A stretch of DNA of 64,000 nt, taken from assembly GCA_045598845.1 (NCBI GenBank), contig JAZRUY010000034.1:30391-94390 (forward strand). The letters run 5' to 3'. This stretch comes from JAZRUY01 sp045598845 (lineage in GTDB: Bacteria; Verrucomicrobiota; Lentisphaeria; Victivallales; Victivallaceae). The translations under genes were made by a program, and so were the position numbers. A model generated the notes under the pieces. The model did not search any database. It was not told the DNA's origin and worked only from the letters and a program-made list of their open reading frames with translations. Below, one piece after another: positions 22,489-32,025 of the stretch. Numbering within the stretch: the stretch's first letter is position 1; every line of letters starts with the position of its first letter.

Positions 22489-23691
22489 ATGTACAACGCG
22501 CTGGTATGCCGTTACCACGAAATCGCCACCAAAGGCAATAACCGTAATATGTTTGAAATTTGCCTGGTGGAAAACCTGCGCCATATACTTCGTCCCCGAA
22601 TCGACTGCGCGGTTCGCCGGGTGCGCGGCCGGGTTTGGGTGGAACCGTCCGGTAAAGAGTGGTTTTCGGATTCGGATATCGCGGCTGCCGGTAGTTTGAT
22701 ACCCCGGGTTTTCGGGCTGGAATCATTTTCTCCGGTGGTTAAATTGCCTACGGATTGGGAAATTATAAAAAAAACGGTGCTGGAATCGGCGGAACGGCGG
22801 TTGACTCCGGTTTTTGCCGTTACTGATAAAATCAGTTTCAGAATCCGCGCCCGGCGCAGTTTTAAACGTTTCCCTCTGTCGTCCAACCGGATTGAGATTG
22901 AATTGGTTACCCTGCTGGGCGATAAATTCGGAGACAACCGGTTTCAAATCGATTTGGACAATGCCGAATATACCCTTGGCGTTGAAGTACGGGATGAATT
23001 CTCCCTTTTATTCTGGGAAACATTCCGGGCTCCCGGAGGGTTGCCGGTCGGCAGCAATCCCAGGGTGCTTACTCTGCTCTCAGGCGGAATAGATTCTCCG
23101 GTAGCCGCCTGGCAGATAATGAAACGCGGCTGTCCTACTGATTTTATATCGTTCCACAGTGCGCCTTACACTCCGTCTGCGACTACTGAAAAAGTAACTG
23201 AAATCGCGGCGTTTCTCAATACTTTTCAGCGTAACGGCACTTTATATCTCTGCAATTTGGCGCCGTTTCAAAAGCTGGTGCGAGACTGTTGTACAGAACG
23301 CTTCCGCACGGTGCTGTACCGGCGCGCGATGCTGCGAATTGCTGAAAAAGTGGCGGTTCGTACCGGTTGCAAAGCGTTGGTGACCGGTGATTCCGTAGGT
23401 CAGGTCGCATCGCAGACTTTAGTTAATCTTGATACCGTCGGCAAGGCCGTCGATATGCTGATATTGCGTCCGCTTACCGGGGCGGATAAACTGGAAACCA
23501 TCCGTATTGCCGAACAGATCGGCAGTATGAAGTATTCCGCGGTTCAGGTTCCGGATTCCTGCACGGTTTTCGCACCTTCCAATCCGGCTACCGCCGCGCC
23601 TGTTCATATTATCGAAAACGAAGAGATGAAAATCCCTGATTATGCCGCTGTTTTAGAAAAAATAACGGCGGACACGCTTAACGGAATTTGA
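22489..23691 (+). CDS. thiI: tRNA 4-thiouridine sulfurtransferase ThiI
   Basis: 400 aa. A ferredoxin-like and THUMP N-terminal region (about residues 1-165, start MYNALVCRYHEIATKGNNR) is followed by a PP-loop ATPase domain with LLSGGIDSPVAAWQIMKRG. The YHEIATKGxNR start is characteristic of ThiI. It adenylates and thiolates U8 of tRNA, and in some species also supports thiamine synthesis. The C-terminal rhodanese domain of the E. coli protein (482 aa) is absent here, as in many other bacteria. Confidence 0.93.
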   Translation: MYNALVCRYHEIATKGNNRNMFEICLVENLRHILRPRIDCAVRRVRGRVWVEPSGKEWFSDSDIAAAGSLIPRVFGLESFSPVVKLPTDWEIIKKTVLESAERRLTPVFAVTDKISFRIRARRSFKRFPLSSNRIEIELVTLLGDKFGDNRFQIDLDNAEYTLGVEVRDEFSLLFWETFRAPGGLPVGSNPRVLTLLSGGIDSPVAAWQIMKRGCPTDFISFHSAPYTPSATTEKVTEIAAFLNTFQRNGTLYLCNLAPFQKLVRDCCTERFRTVLYRRAMLRIAEKVAVRTGCKALVTGDSVGQVASQTLVNLDTVGKAVDMLILRPLTGADKLETIRIAEQIGSMKYSAVQVPDSCTVFAPSNPATAAPVHIIENEEMKIPDYAAVLEKITADTLNGI

Positions 23692-23800
23692 AAAAAACGC
23701 GCCGGAAGGATAATTTCAATAGAGTATGTATATAATATAAGCGGAACACCGGCGAAACGGATCAGATGTTTTGCCTGACGAATGCAAAAATGGTGACAAC

Positions 23801-25534
23801 GTGGCGAAAGATTCGGAATATACTCTTAAACTGCTGATAGAAAACGGATTACTTTCTGCGGAAGATGCGGAATCAGCCCGTCAGGCCGCTGATGCTGAAA
23901 CCTCTGAATCCGGCATCCGTGTCGATCCGGTTGACTGGCTGATCAAAAATAAAAAAATCCGTGAGCGCGATATGCTGATGATGTTGTCTCAGCAGTACGG
24001 CATGGAATTGCTGGATTTGGACAGTTATGAAATTCCCGAGGAACTTATAGCAAACCTTACTCCGGAGATGGTGCAGCATTACCGGGTGGTTCCGGTGATG
24101 AAACATGATAATATTCTCACCGTGGCAATGAGTGATCCAACCGATATCGATACGCTGGATACCCTGCGTTATCTGCTGGGGGGGGAAGTCAATGCGGTAA
24201 TTGCCAGCAAAGAGCAGATAGAAAGGGTTATCAGCCGTTATTACAATATCGGCACAGACAGCGTTGAAGGTTTTCTCGGAGGACTGGATGAAGAGGATAT
24301 TGCTGAAATAACCGGAGATACCGGCGGCGGCAATATCGGGGAAAAAGAAACGCTTGAAGACGATAACGCTCCGATTATCCGGCTGGTTACTATGCTGATA
24401 ATCAACGCTTTTAAAATGAAAGCGTCCGATATTCATCTGGAGCCTATGGAAAAAACTTACCGTATCCGCTACCGCATTGACGGCGCATTGCGGGAAGTGG
24501 AAGGTCCCCCGAAGTATCTTCAGGCTAATTTCACCAGCCGCGTCAAAATCATGTCGCATATGGATATCACCGAAAAACGTATTCCGCTGGACGGCCGTAT
24601 TCAATTGCAGGTTGATGACCGGGATATTGATTTGCGCGTGTCTTCCATTCCGACCGTGCACGGCGAGTCCATTGTAATGCGTATTCTGGATAAAGCCAGC
24701 ATCCAGCTGGATATTCCCAAACTCGGTTTTTATGCGGACGATCTTGAGTTAGTGAATCGTATTATTTCCCTGCCTGACGGTATATTTCTGGTTACCGGTC
24801 CTACCGGTTCGGGCAAGACCACTTCGCTTTATGCTTTCTTGAACACTATCAATACCACCAGCCGTAAAATAATCACGGTTGAGGACCCGGTGGAATATCA
24901 GCTCGCCGGCATCAATCAGGTGCAGGTGGACAGAGCCGCGGATATGACTTTTGCGGCGGCATTGCGCGCAATGCTGCGCCAGGCTCCGAATATCATCATG
25001 GTTGGTGAAATCCGAGATTTGGAAACTGCGGAAATCGCGATTAACGCCGCGCTTACAGGGCATTTGGTGTTCAGCACGCTGCATACAAACGATGCCCCCG
25101 GAGCCATCACCCGTCTGGTGGATATGGGAGTTAAGCCGTTTCTGGTGGCAACTGCGGTGCGGGCGGTGATGGCGCAGCGTTTATTGCGCCGTATTTGTTC
25201 TAACTGCAAGGTTCCCTACACTCCCAATGCCACGGAAATACGCATGCTGGATATGACCCCGGAATACCTTGCCAATCATCAGTTTTACAAGGGACGCGGC
25301 TGCGACCGGTGCGGTCACACCGGCTATAAGGGGCGTATCGGTATCTACGAAATTTTTCAAATTACAGAGGATATCGGTCGCTTGATTTTCGCGAACGAGC
25401 CGGCCGGAGTAATCCGCGATGCCGCGCGCCGCAACGGAATGAGAAGTCTGCGGGATGACGCATTGCGCAAAGCCGAAGCCGGTATTTCCACTTTGGAAGA
25501 GGTCATTATGGTGACCATTACCGATGAGAACTGA
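23801..25534 (+). CDS. Type IV pilus / type II secretion assembly ATPase (PilB/GspE family), copy 1
   Basis: About 577 aa. An N-terminal GspE_N/MshEN-like domain (residues about 10-150) leads to the ATPase: DIHLEPMEKTYRIRYRIDGALRE, Walker A GPTGSGKTTS, Asp/Walker B region and HLVFSTLHTNDA. A four-Cys zinc element (CSNCKVP and CDRCGHTGYKGR) lies near the C-terminus. Where most relatives read RQDPD before VGEIRD, this copy reads RQAPN. The start is a choice between GTG 23801 (GGTGA 4 bases upstream, preferred) and TTG 23771. Followed 17 bases later by a second ATPase and then the inner-membrane platform protein. It energises extension of pilins or pseudopilins. Confidence 0.9.
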   Translation: MAKDSEYTLKLLIENGLLSAEDAESARQAADAETSESGIRVDPVDWLIKNKKIRERDMLMMLSQQYGMELLDLDSYEIPEELIANLTPEMVQHYRVVPVMKHDNILTVAMSDPTDIDTLDTLRYLLGGEVNAVIASKEQIERVISRYYNIGTDSVEGFLGGLDEEDIAEITGDTGGGNIGEKETLEDDNAPIIRLVTMLIINAFKMKASDIHLEPMEKTYRIRYRIDGALREVEGPPKYLQANFTSRVKIMSHMDITEKRIPLDGRIQLQVDDRDIDLRVSSIPTVHGESIVMRILDKASIQLDIPKLGFYADDLELVNRIISLPDGIFLVTGPTGSGKTTSLYAFLNTINTTSRKIITVEDPVEYQLAGINQVQVDRAADMTFAAALRAMLRQAPNIIMVGEIRDLETAEIAINAALTGHLVFSTLHTNDAPGAITRLVDMGVKPFLVATAVRAVMAQRLLRRICSNCKVPYTPNATEIRMLDMTPEYLANHQFYKGRGCDRCGHTGYKGRIGIYEIFQITEDIGRLIFANEPAGVIRDAARRNGMRSLRDDALRKAEAGISTLEEVIMVTITDEN

Positions 25535-25551
25535 ACCGGGAGTTCCGTATT

Positions 25552-27240
25552 ATGCTTGATGTTCAAAATTCCGCACTGCTGGAACTGCTTAAAAGCGAAA
25601 TATTGCCGGCGCACCCTGAATATAAAGAGCAATTCGATGAAATTCTGGAAGAGCATGAACGCAGCAATAAAAGCATTTTTGAAATTGCCGTCAACATGGG
25701 TGTGGTTAAGCAGAACGAACTTCTGCAGATGATGGCTGACAGTCTTGGCACCTATGTATGGGATCCTCGTAAAACAGATTTGATATCCCAGGATATAATA
25801 TCCGGTATCGACTCCACTACCGCGCGCGGTTACGGCGCTATTCCTATCGTTAAAGAAGAGGGGAGTATGCAGGTGGTGATGCGCAATCCGCTCGATTATC
25901 AGGAGCAGGAGGCATTGCAGTTTATTCTGGGTGTCAATGTTCAGCCGGTGATTATTGATCCGGAATTGTTTGATTCGGAATTGGAACGTTACTATCCTGA
26001 ATCTACGGATTCTGTATCGGATATTGTGGCGGATCTGAAACCGATTGCCGAAGATGATCACCGTACCGATGAGGAACGGGCCAATGACGCGCCGGTAGTA
26101 AAACTGGTGGATATGGTTATCAAGCAGGCGGTTAAGGATAAAGCGTCTGATATCCATTTCGAACCGTTTGAGAAGAATTTCCGTATCCGTTACCGGGTGG
26201 ACGGTGCATTGTACGAAATGCCGGAACCGCCGAAGAGTTTTGCTGTGCCGGTTATCAGCCGGGTGAAAATTATTTCCGGACTTAATATTTCCGAACGGCG
26301 TAAGCCTCAGGACGGGCGCATCCAGCTTAAGGTCAACGGTAAGCCGATCGATTTGCGGGTATCCTGTCTGCCGACCAGTTACGGAGAGTCAGTAGTGCTT
26401 CGCGTGCTTGACCGTTCCGTAGTCAATCTGGAATTGGATTCTCTCGGGATCAGTACCGATGTACTGGAAAAACTGCGTGAAATGATTCATCTTCCCAACG
26501 GCATCCTGCTGGTTACCGGTCCTACCGGTTCAGGCAAGACCACTACTTTGTATTCCGCATTGCGCGAAGTGAATAAAACAGAGGATAAACTGCTTACCGC
26601 GGAAGACCCTGTTGAATATGAAATAGAAGGTATTGTGCAAGTTCCGATCAACGAAGCGGTGGGTATGACTTTCGATAGAGCGTTGCGCGCCTTTTTGCGG
26701 CAGGACCCGGATCGGATTCTGGTTGGAGAAATCCGTGATTTCACAACTGCCCAGATCGCCATTGAGGCGTCTTTAACCGGACACTTTGTGTTCAGTACGT
26801 TGCATACCAACGATGCCGCCAGTACGGTAACCCGTTTGGTGGATATGGGGGTGGAGCCGTTTCTGATCTGCTCGTCTTTGGCCGGTATTCTTGCCCAGCG
26901 GCTTATCCGGCGCGTCTGCAGGAATTGCAAAGCCCAGTATGTGCCTACCGATAAGGATTTGGAGCGGCTCGGCATTGACCGCAGTGTGATCGGAGATGCA
27001 AAATTCGTATACGGAAAAGGGTGCCCGAACTGCAATTTCACAGGTTATAAGGGGCGGAAAGCTCTCACCGAATTGCTGGTGGTGAATAATGAAATCCGGG
27101 AAATGATTGCAAACGGAGCGCCGGCGAATCTTTTGCGCGAGAAGGCGCGGGAGCTGGGGATGCGTACTTTACGCGAAGACGGATTGAATGCTATCGTTAA
27201 CGGTGAAACCTCTGTGGATGAAGTGGTAAGGTACACGTAA
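25552..27240 (+). CDS. Type IV pilus / type II secretion assembly ATPase (PilB/GspE family), copy 2
   Basis: 562 aa paralogue of the upstream ATPase. N-terminal MshEN-like domain (residues about 1-150), then DIHFEPFEKNFRIRYRVDGALYE, Walker A GPTGSGKTTTL, and a canonical RQDPDRILVGEIRD stretch, HFVFSTLHTNDA, and zinc cysteines CRNCKAQ and CPNCNFTGYKGR. Because it keeps the usual Asp residues it may be the main motor, with copy 1 a partner in a hetero-complex or serving a different machine; that is inference. Confidence 0.92.
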   Translation: MLDVQNSALLELLKSEILPAHPEYKEQFDEILEEHERSNKSIFEIAVNMGVVKQNELLQMMADSLGTYVWDPRKTDLISQDIISGIDSTTARGYGAIPIVKEEGSMQVVMRNPLDYQEQEALQFILGVNVQPVIIDPELFDSELERYYPESTDSVSDIVADLKPIAEDDHRTDEERANDAPVVKLVDMVIKQAVKDKASDIHFEPFEKNFRIRYRVDGALYEMPEPPKSFAVPVISRVKIISGLNISERRKPQDGRIQLKVNGKPIDLRVSCLPTSYGESVVLRVLDRSVVNLELDSLGISTDVLEKLREMIHLPNGILLVTGPTGSGKTTTLYSALREVNKTEDKLLTAEDPVEYEIEGIVQVPINEAVGMTFDRALRAFLRQDPDRILVGEIRDFTTAQIAIEASLTGHFVFSTLHTNDAASTVTRLVDMGVEPFLICSSLAGILAQRLIRRVCRNCKAQYVPTDKDLERLGIDRSVIGDAKFVYGKGCPNCNFTGYKGRKALTELLVVNNEIREMIANGAPANLLREKARELGMRTLREDGLNAIVNGETSVDEVVRYT

Positions 27241-27248
27241 ACAATTTA

Positions 27249-27277
27249 TTGTAAATGTGTTTGATGCGGTTTAAAAT
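27249..27277 (+). promoter_or_regulatory. Candidate promoter upstream of the pilC/gspF-like gene
   Basis: TTGTAA at 27249-27254, 17 bases, TAAAAT at 27272-27277. Lies in the 64-base gap after the second ATPase; the ATG at 27305 has its own GGAG site. Confidence 0.45.
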
Positions 27278-27304
27278 GTTTAAATCAATTCCGGAGATTT
27301 AGGT

Positions 27305-28570
27305 ATGCCACAGTACAGTTATACGGCAATGGATGCCAACGGCAAGGAGCAGCGCGGAAAAATAAATGCCGCCAGCGAGGATGCAGTTGCTTCCGAACTT
27401 AAAAGCAAGGGTCTTTTCCCTACCGGTATAAAAGCAGTAGGATTCAATTTGAGCGGAGTTTCCGCTCCCGGTAAGAAGAAGAAAAAGGGCGGACTGATGA
27501 ACATGTCCCTCGGTACCGCCAAAATCAACCGGAGAAATCTGACGATTGTCAGCCGGCAGATCGCTATTCTGCTTGGTGCTGGATTGCCGTTAATCCGTTC
27601 TTTGCGTACCGTGGAGCGACAAGCCAAGAACAGTGCGGTGCGGATAGTTATCGGCAATGTGGCCAATTCCATTGAAACCGGTGCGACCTTTGCCGAATCA
27701 TTGACAAAGTATCCTTCTACTTTTGATAAATTGTACCTCAATATGGTGCGTGCCGGCGAAGCATCCGGCGCACTTGAGGTAGTATTGGATCGTTTGGCCG
27801 GATTCATGGAAAAATCGGCCAAGATTGCAGGCAAAGTAAAATCGGCCATGGTTTATCCGTTGGTGGTGCTGACTATCGCCGGCGGTGTTGTCGGTTTGCT
27901 GATGGTGGTGATTGTGCCGAAATTTAAAGAAATATTTTCCGATATGCTGGGGCCGGATGTCCCGTTGCCGTGGCTGACTCAGTTGGTTGTGGATATGGGG
28001 CAATGGCTTGCTACCCGCTGGTGGATGCTTCTGGTTTGTATAGCGTTGTTTGTAATTTTCATTAAACTGCTGAATAAAATTCCGCTTGGCCGCTGGTGCT
28101 TGGACTGGTTGAAATTCCATGCGCCTATTTTCGGCCCTATTGTTGCCCACACCGCGATTGCCCGTTTCGCTCAGACTTTCGGCACGTTGATGGCTTCCGG
28201 CGTACCGGTGCTTTCCAGTTTGGCTATTGTGCGCGAAACTTCCGGGAATGATGTGGTTGCCACTGCGATTCAGCAGGTGCATGATGCGGTAAAAGAAGGC
28301 GAAGGAATATCTGCGCCGCTGGGGCGTTCCCATGTGTTTCCGCCGATGGTGGTAAGTATGGTGGAGGTGGGGGAGGAAACCGGCAAATTGCCGGAACTGC
28401 TGGAAAAAGTATCCGCTACTTATGAAGAAGAAGTGGATAATTCGGTTAAAGCGCTTACTTCCATGATGGAACCGATTATGATTTTGGGTTTGGGTATTAT
28501 GGTCGGCGGTATTGTGGCGGCATTGTTTATGCCGATGGTCAGTATTATCGAAAGACTCGGCGCACAGTAA
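27305..28570 (+). CDS. Type IV pilus / type II secretion inner-membrane platform protein (PilC/GspF)
   Basis: 421 aa with the two T2SSF cytoplasmic domains (about residues 80-200 and 285-405) and three membrane segments (MVYPLVVLTIAGGVVGLLMVVIV, WWMLLVCIALFVIFIKLL and the C-terminal IMILGLGIMVGGIVAALFMP). Conserved GEASGALEVVLDRLAGFME and GEETGKLPELLEKVSATYEEE mark the two repeats. An N-terminal extension (YSYTAMDANGKEQRG) is the usual PilC/GspF start. It works with the two ATPases encoded just upstream. Confidence 0.94.
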   Translation: MPQYSYTAMDANGKEQRGKINAASEDAVASELKSKGLFPTGIKAVGFNLSGVSAPGKKKKKGGLMNMSLGTAKINRRNLTIVSRQIAILLGAGLPLIRSLRTVERQAKNSAVRIVIGNVANSIETGATFAESLTKYPSTFDKLYLNMVRAGEASGALEVVLDRLAGFMEKSAKIAGKVKSAMVYPLVVLTIAGGVVGLLMVVIVPKFKEIFSDMLGPDVPLPWLTQLVVDMGQWLATRWWMLLVCIALFVIFIKLLNKIPLGRWCLDWLKFHAPIFGPIVAHTAIARFAQTFGTLMASGVPVLSSLAIVRETSGNDVVATAIQQVHDAVKEGEGISAPLGRSHVFPPMVVSMVEVGEETGKLPELLEKVSATYEEEVDNSVKALTSMMEPIMILGLGIMVGGIVAALFMPMVSIIERLGAQ

Positions 28571-28598
28571 TTCTTCCGCTCGGCGCTGAGTAACGGAT

Positions 28599-29327
28599 AT
28601 GAAGACGCTTTATCTCAATATCGGTAATACACATATTCAAACTGTGCTGGTTGATTCCTCCGGTAGTTGCGTTCGCGGCATGTTGACAACTTCGCCGGCA
28701 GCGGTAAAGGCATTTCCTTGCGCAGACGTCTGTTATGCCGTTTCAGTAGTGCCGGAAATGACTTCCGTTTTGCGGAATCAAGTGCATTTTTTAGCGGCCG
28801 ATGATTTCGCCGGGTTAATTGATTTGAGTTTGATGGATTGTTCTACTCTGGGTGCTGATCGGGCCGCCAATGCCGCCGCTGCCGCGACAGGAAATCCGGG
28901 AATTCCGGTTCTTGTTGTGGATTGCGGTACCGCAATAACTTTTGAACTTGTTGATGAGTCGCGACGGATGCTTGGCGGTGCGATTTCGCCCGGACGTAAA
29001 CTTATGCGCAGTGCGTTACATGGCGGTACCGCCACTTTGCCGGTTCTGGAATTGTACAACGCTCTGCCGCCAGCGGAACCGGCGCGCAATACCCTCTCGG
29101 CCTTGCGGATGGGGATTGATTACGGGGTGACTGGTATGGTTAAGGAATTGATATCCCGATTGACATATACATTCGCATCTGAATACAGGGTGATTTTCAC
29201 CGGCGGCGACGGAGAATTCTTTTATTCCGCTCTAGGTAATAATGGTACGCTGATACCTGATTTGACTTTGCGGGGATTGATGTCGGCGGTGCGGAAAAAG
29301 TATTGTAATACCGTTGATATCAAATAA
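28599..29327 (+). CDS. coaX: Type III pantothenate kinase
   Basis: 242 aa, first step of coenzyme A synthesis. The ASKHA-fold marks are VVDCGTAITFELVDE (second phosphate motif with catalytic Asp), GGAISPGRKLM, and the adenosine-side FTGGDGEFF. The first phosphate motif reads NIGNT (Asn7) where almost all family members have DxGNT, an unusual change at a functionally important position. It sits 28 bases after the platform-protein gene and overlaps a convergent gene by 8 bases. Confidence 0.85.
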   Translation: MKTLYLNIGNTHIQTVLVDSSGSCVRGMLTTSPAAVKAFPCADVCYAVSVVPEMTSVLRNQVHFLAADDFAGLIDLSLMDCSTLGADRAANAAAAATGNPGIPVLVVDCGTAITFELVDESRRMLGGAISPGRKLMRSALHGGTATLPVLELYNALPPAEPARNTLSALRMGIDYGVTGMVKELISRLTYTFASEYRVIFTGGDGEFFYSALGNNGTLIPDLTLRGLMSAVRKKYCNTVDIK

Positions 29328-29937
29328 ATAAAAAATAACCGAAATCATCGGGTGCGTGAAAATCAAGTTTTGATATCGCCGCCCAAGCCGCCCAATGCGG
29401 AAAATCAGTATTGTCACCGCATTTATAAAAATTGCCGCGCCATTGCTCTCCCGGTTCCGGAACTCTTTCCAGCACAGCAAACGGAATCGTAATATCCAGC
29501 CGGTAATCAACAGGTTTTTTAAATTCCAGCGGCGGCGGCGGCAGCGTAGTCCGTATTGTGATTTTTTTTATCTTGTCATCGGAAATAAATTTTTGTCCCG
29601 ATACTCTGCCGTCAGGCGTACGATGCCAATCATCGACTATTCCGCATAAAGCTACACCGCATGCGCTGATTTCAAAATTGAAATAAAAATCACAGTCCGG
29701 CGGTTGCAGAAAAAATTCACAGCAACTGTCCTTGCAGACCATCTGCTGCCATTCGGTGCAACCGCAGCGTATTATTTCTCCGCATACGTGAAAGTTCAGC
29801 AAAAACGCATAATCTGTTTTACCTAATACCGCAGTGCATTTCGGCCGGTTTTCCGCTGAACTCTCCGGTCTGAAAGCTGCCAGCGCCACCTGTTCTCCCA
29901 TGCCGCACCGCGGTATTTGATAAATTTTATCTTTCAT
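29320..29937 (-). CDS. CBM9-like carbohydrate-binding protein
   Basis: 205 aa, all-beta in appearance, without a signal peptide. The arrangement of KTDYAFLLNFHV, FEFFLQP-like and DCDFYFNFEIS segments followed by YRLDITIPFAVLE and WRGNFYKCGD resembles the family 9-like carbohydrate-binding domains (often called CBM9-like or DUF1083) found on glycoside hydrolases and as stand-alone proteins. It overlaps the LivK-like gene by 11 bases, so is translated with it. The call is by overall pattern and is not certain. Several Cys pairs are present. Confidence 0.5.
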   Translation of the reverse strand: MKDKIYQIPRCGMGEQVALAAFRPESSAENRPKCTAVLGKTDYAFLLNFHVCGEIIRCGCTEWQQMVCKDSCCEFFLQPPDCDFYFNFEISACGVALCGIVDDWHRTPDGRVSGQKFISDDKIKKITIRTTLPPPPLEFKKPVDYRLDITIPFAVLERVPEPGEQWRGNFYKCGDNTDFPHWAAWAAISKLDFHAPDDFGYFLFI

Positions 29938-31180
29938 CTTGTGCCGCTTCTTGTTCGCGCCGCCGGTTTTCCGTTGATTCTCCCAGCAGTTCTTCCAGCC
30001 GTTTGGTCATAAAATTTTGGCTGAGTTTTACTTCCGGCGCCCCCCCGGCATAGGATGGCGGACGGACGGTTTTTATATATACATTTCGGATAAGAGAACC
30101 GTCTTTCTCAAAAGTGTAAACCGCGGAAGCGCCGGGAACTGCTCTCAGCAACCGCAGATTTTTCATGCAGGTCTCGCAATCGGAAGCGTATGCCGTGATG
30201 GATGACAACAATTTTACCGCATCATATCCGCTGGCGGCATCACTGCCGGGGAAGACAAAATGTTCGTTGCGGTATTTTTTACGGAATTCAATTTGTTCCC
30301 GGGTAGCCAGCTCTTCGCTGTACAGGCTGGTGAATGCGCAATCCCCTGGATTACCGTCGCATTCGGTGATAAAAACAGGTTCATCCCAGTAATCAGGACC
30401 AACTATCAGTCCGTTATATCCGAGTGAGCGAATATATTTAACTACTTTTCCGCCGTAAAACGCATTCGCGGCCACGAGTATTGCTTGCGGATCGCAGGCC
30501 AGCATTTTTTTTATATCTATGCTGAATTCATCCACATTTCCTTTGTATTTCGCCGCTTCAACTACGATACCGCCAAGATCCGCGAAGGCCTGCGATGCGC
30601 TGGCGGCTATAGCACGCGAATATTCGCCGCCGTTTCCGGCATCCAGATTAACAACTATCGCCATCCGGTCATATCCGCGCCATTTTTTGACATAGGCGGC
30701 CAAGGCCTGTCCTTGAATACGATCGGAAAACGGGACTCTGAACAATAGTTTTTTCGCATTGTGCAAATCATCGTTTGTGGCGGTAGGGGTTATTGCAGGA
30801 ATGCGATGCCGCTGCAGTATTTTTGCCGCCTCCAAAACTTCATTGGTGGTAAAGCCGAGAATTAATGCATTGGCGCCGTCTTTTATCAAAGCTTCTGTCG
30901 CTTTTGCGCTGCCGGTGCCCGTGCTTTCATTATCGCGTACGTCAAGTTCTATCCTCAGACCGCTGAATCCGCGTCCACGGTTGAGTTCAGTTACAGCCAT
31001 TCGAATGCCGTTCAAGGTATTGCGTCCCTCAACGGCATTGTCGCCGGAAAGAGGCATAACAACACCAAGCACAAACGGAGAACGGGCAGTAAAATCGGCG
31101 CAGTTTTCCAATTCGGTACGGCAACCGGCTATAAATCCGGTTGCTATCACCAGCGGAATCAGGAAAAAACATTTCTTCAT
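29927..31180 (-). CDS. LivK-like ABC transporter substrate-binding lipoprotein
   Basis: 417 aa. The N-terminus KKCFFLIPLVIATGFIAGC is a lipoprotein signal with Cys in the lipobox. The body is a type I periplasmic-binding-protein fold of the branched-chain amino acid group (GVVMPLSGDNAVEGRNTLNG, PTATNDDLHNAKKLLFRVPFSD, GSDAASGYDAVKLL). The start is ATG 31180, sharing ATGA with the lpxA stop; a longer frame from 31219 would bury the signal. No permease or ATPase genes are nearby, so it is an orphan receptor that may pair with a distant transporter or act as a sensor. The ligand is not predictable. Confidence 0.88.
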   Translation of the reverse strand: MKKCFFLIPLVIATGFIAGCRTELENCADFTARSPFVLGVVMPLSGDNAVEGRNTLNGIRMAVTELNRGRGFSGLRIELDVRDNESTGTGSAKATEALIKDGANALILGFTTNEVLEAAKILQRHRIPAITPTATNDDLHNAKKLLFRVPFSDRIQGQALAAYVKKWRGYDRMAIVVNLDAGNGGEYSRAIAASASQAFADLGGIVVEAAKYKGNVDEFSIDIKKMLACDPQAILVAANAFYGGKVVKYIRSLGYNGLIVGPDYWDEPVFITECDGNPGDCAFTSLYSEELATREQIEFRKKYRNEHFVFPGSDAASGYDAVKLLSSITAYASDCETCMKNLRLLRAVPGASAVYTFEKDGSLIRNVYIKTVRPPSYAGGAPEVKLSQNFMTKRLEELLGESTENRRREQEAAQDER

Positions 31181-32013
31181 AAATCTTCTTCCTCTTTTTG
31201 CGCGGTTCCTCGCATGCACAAGGCGGCTAAGGCGGCATCGCCCGGCATTATACCGCGATTCCCGCTGCGGATAAATTCTACAAAGTGCGTTATTTCCGGG
31301 AAATGCAGTTTTTCATGTCCGGTTATCTCGTCCAGCGCATTACTGCTGTTAAGCCCGTGGAAAAAATATATTTTAATAGCGGTTCGGATAGCGTTGCGCA
31401 GTTCAGGGGAAAATCCCGCGCGGCGCATTCCGATGGTGTTCGGACCGCAAATACATCCGTTTTCGGCCAGCATGCAAAACGGCGGAATATCCTGCCGTAC
31501 CAGTGTACGCGCTCCTATCATTGCCAGTGAGCCTATCCGGCAGAACTGGTGAATCAGAATATATCCGGACAGTACTGCGCCGTCCTCAATAATTACATGC
31601 CCTGAAACTGCCGTCTGATTGGCGATGGTAACACGGTTTCCCACGTTGCAATCATGCCCGAGATGCACAAATGCCATAAGAAGAGTACTGTCTCCGACAC
31701 GGGTTACTCCGCCTTCAAACGGTGAACGATGAACGGTAACATATTCGCGGACTACCGTATTGCATCCTATTTCTGTGCGCGATTTTATTCCGTGATGAAA
31801 CCGGTGATCCTGCGGTTCTTCCCCTATCAAGGCTCCCATATATATGCTGGTACCGCTTCCTATTGTAGTATACGGAGCGATTTTTACATGAGTATCAATA
31901 CGGCAACCGTCTCCGATACGGCAGTTATGCCCGATAACTGAATACGGCCCTATTTCAACTCCGGAGCCTATTTCAGCGTCAGAACTGATTACCGCAGTAG
32001 GATGAATCGCCAT
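31177..32013 (-). CDS. lpxA: UDP-N-acetylglucosamine acyltransferase
   Basis: 278 aa left-handed beta-helix enzyme, first step of lipid A synthesis. Hexapeptide repeats fill about residues 5-185. The catalytic base is His117 in AFVHLGHDCNVGN (His125 in E. coli). The region IANQTAVSGHVIIEDGAVLSG and the C-terminal helical domain beginning FSPELRNAIRTAIKIYF are typical of LpxA. The start is ATG 32013 with GAGG 9 bases upstream. A TTG two codons earlier is too close to that site. Lies 12 bases after pyrH. Confidence 0.95.
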   Translation of the reverse strand: MAIHPTAVISSDAEIGSGVEIGPYSVIGHNCRIGDGCRIDTHVKIAPYTTIGSGTSIYMGALIGEEPQDHRFHHGIKSRTEIGCNTVVREYVTVHRSPFEGGVTRVGDSTLLMAFVHLGHDCNVGNRVTIANQTAVSGHVIIEDGAVLSGYILIHQFCRIGSLAMIGARTLVRQDIPPFCMLAENGCICGPNTIGMRRAGFSPELRNAIRTAIKIYFFHGLNSSNALDEITGHEKLHFPEITHFVEFIRSGNRGIMPGDAALAALCMRGTAQKEEEDL

Positions 32014-32025
32014 CTTCAAAATCCT

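Noticed and set aside
23708..23736. TATAAT at 23731-23736 as a promoter for the first PilB/GspE gene
   Set aside because: No acceptable -35 at 16-18 bases; possible but not supported.
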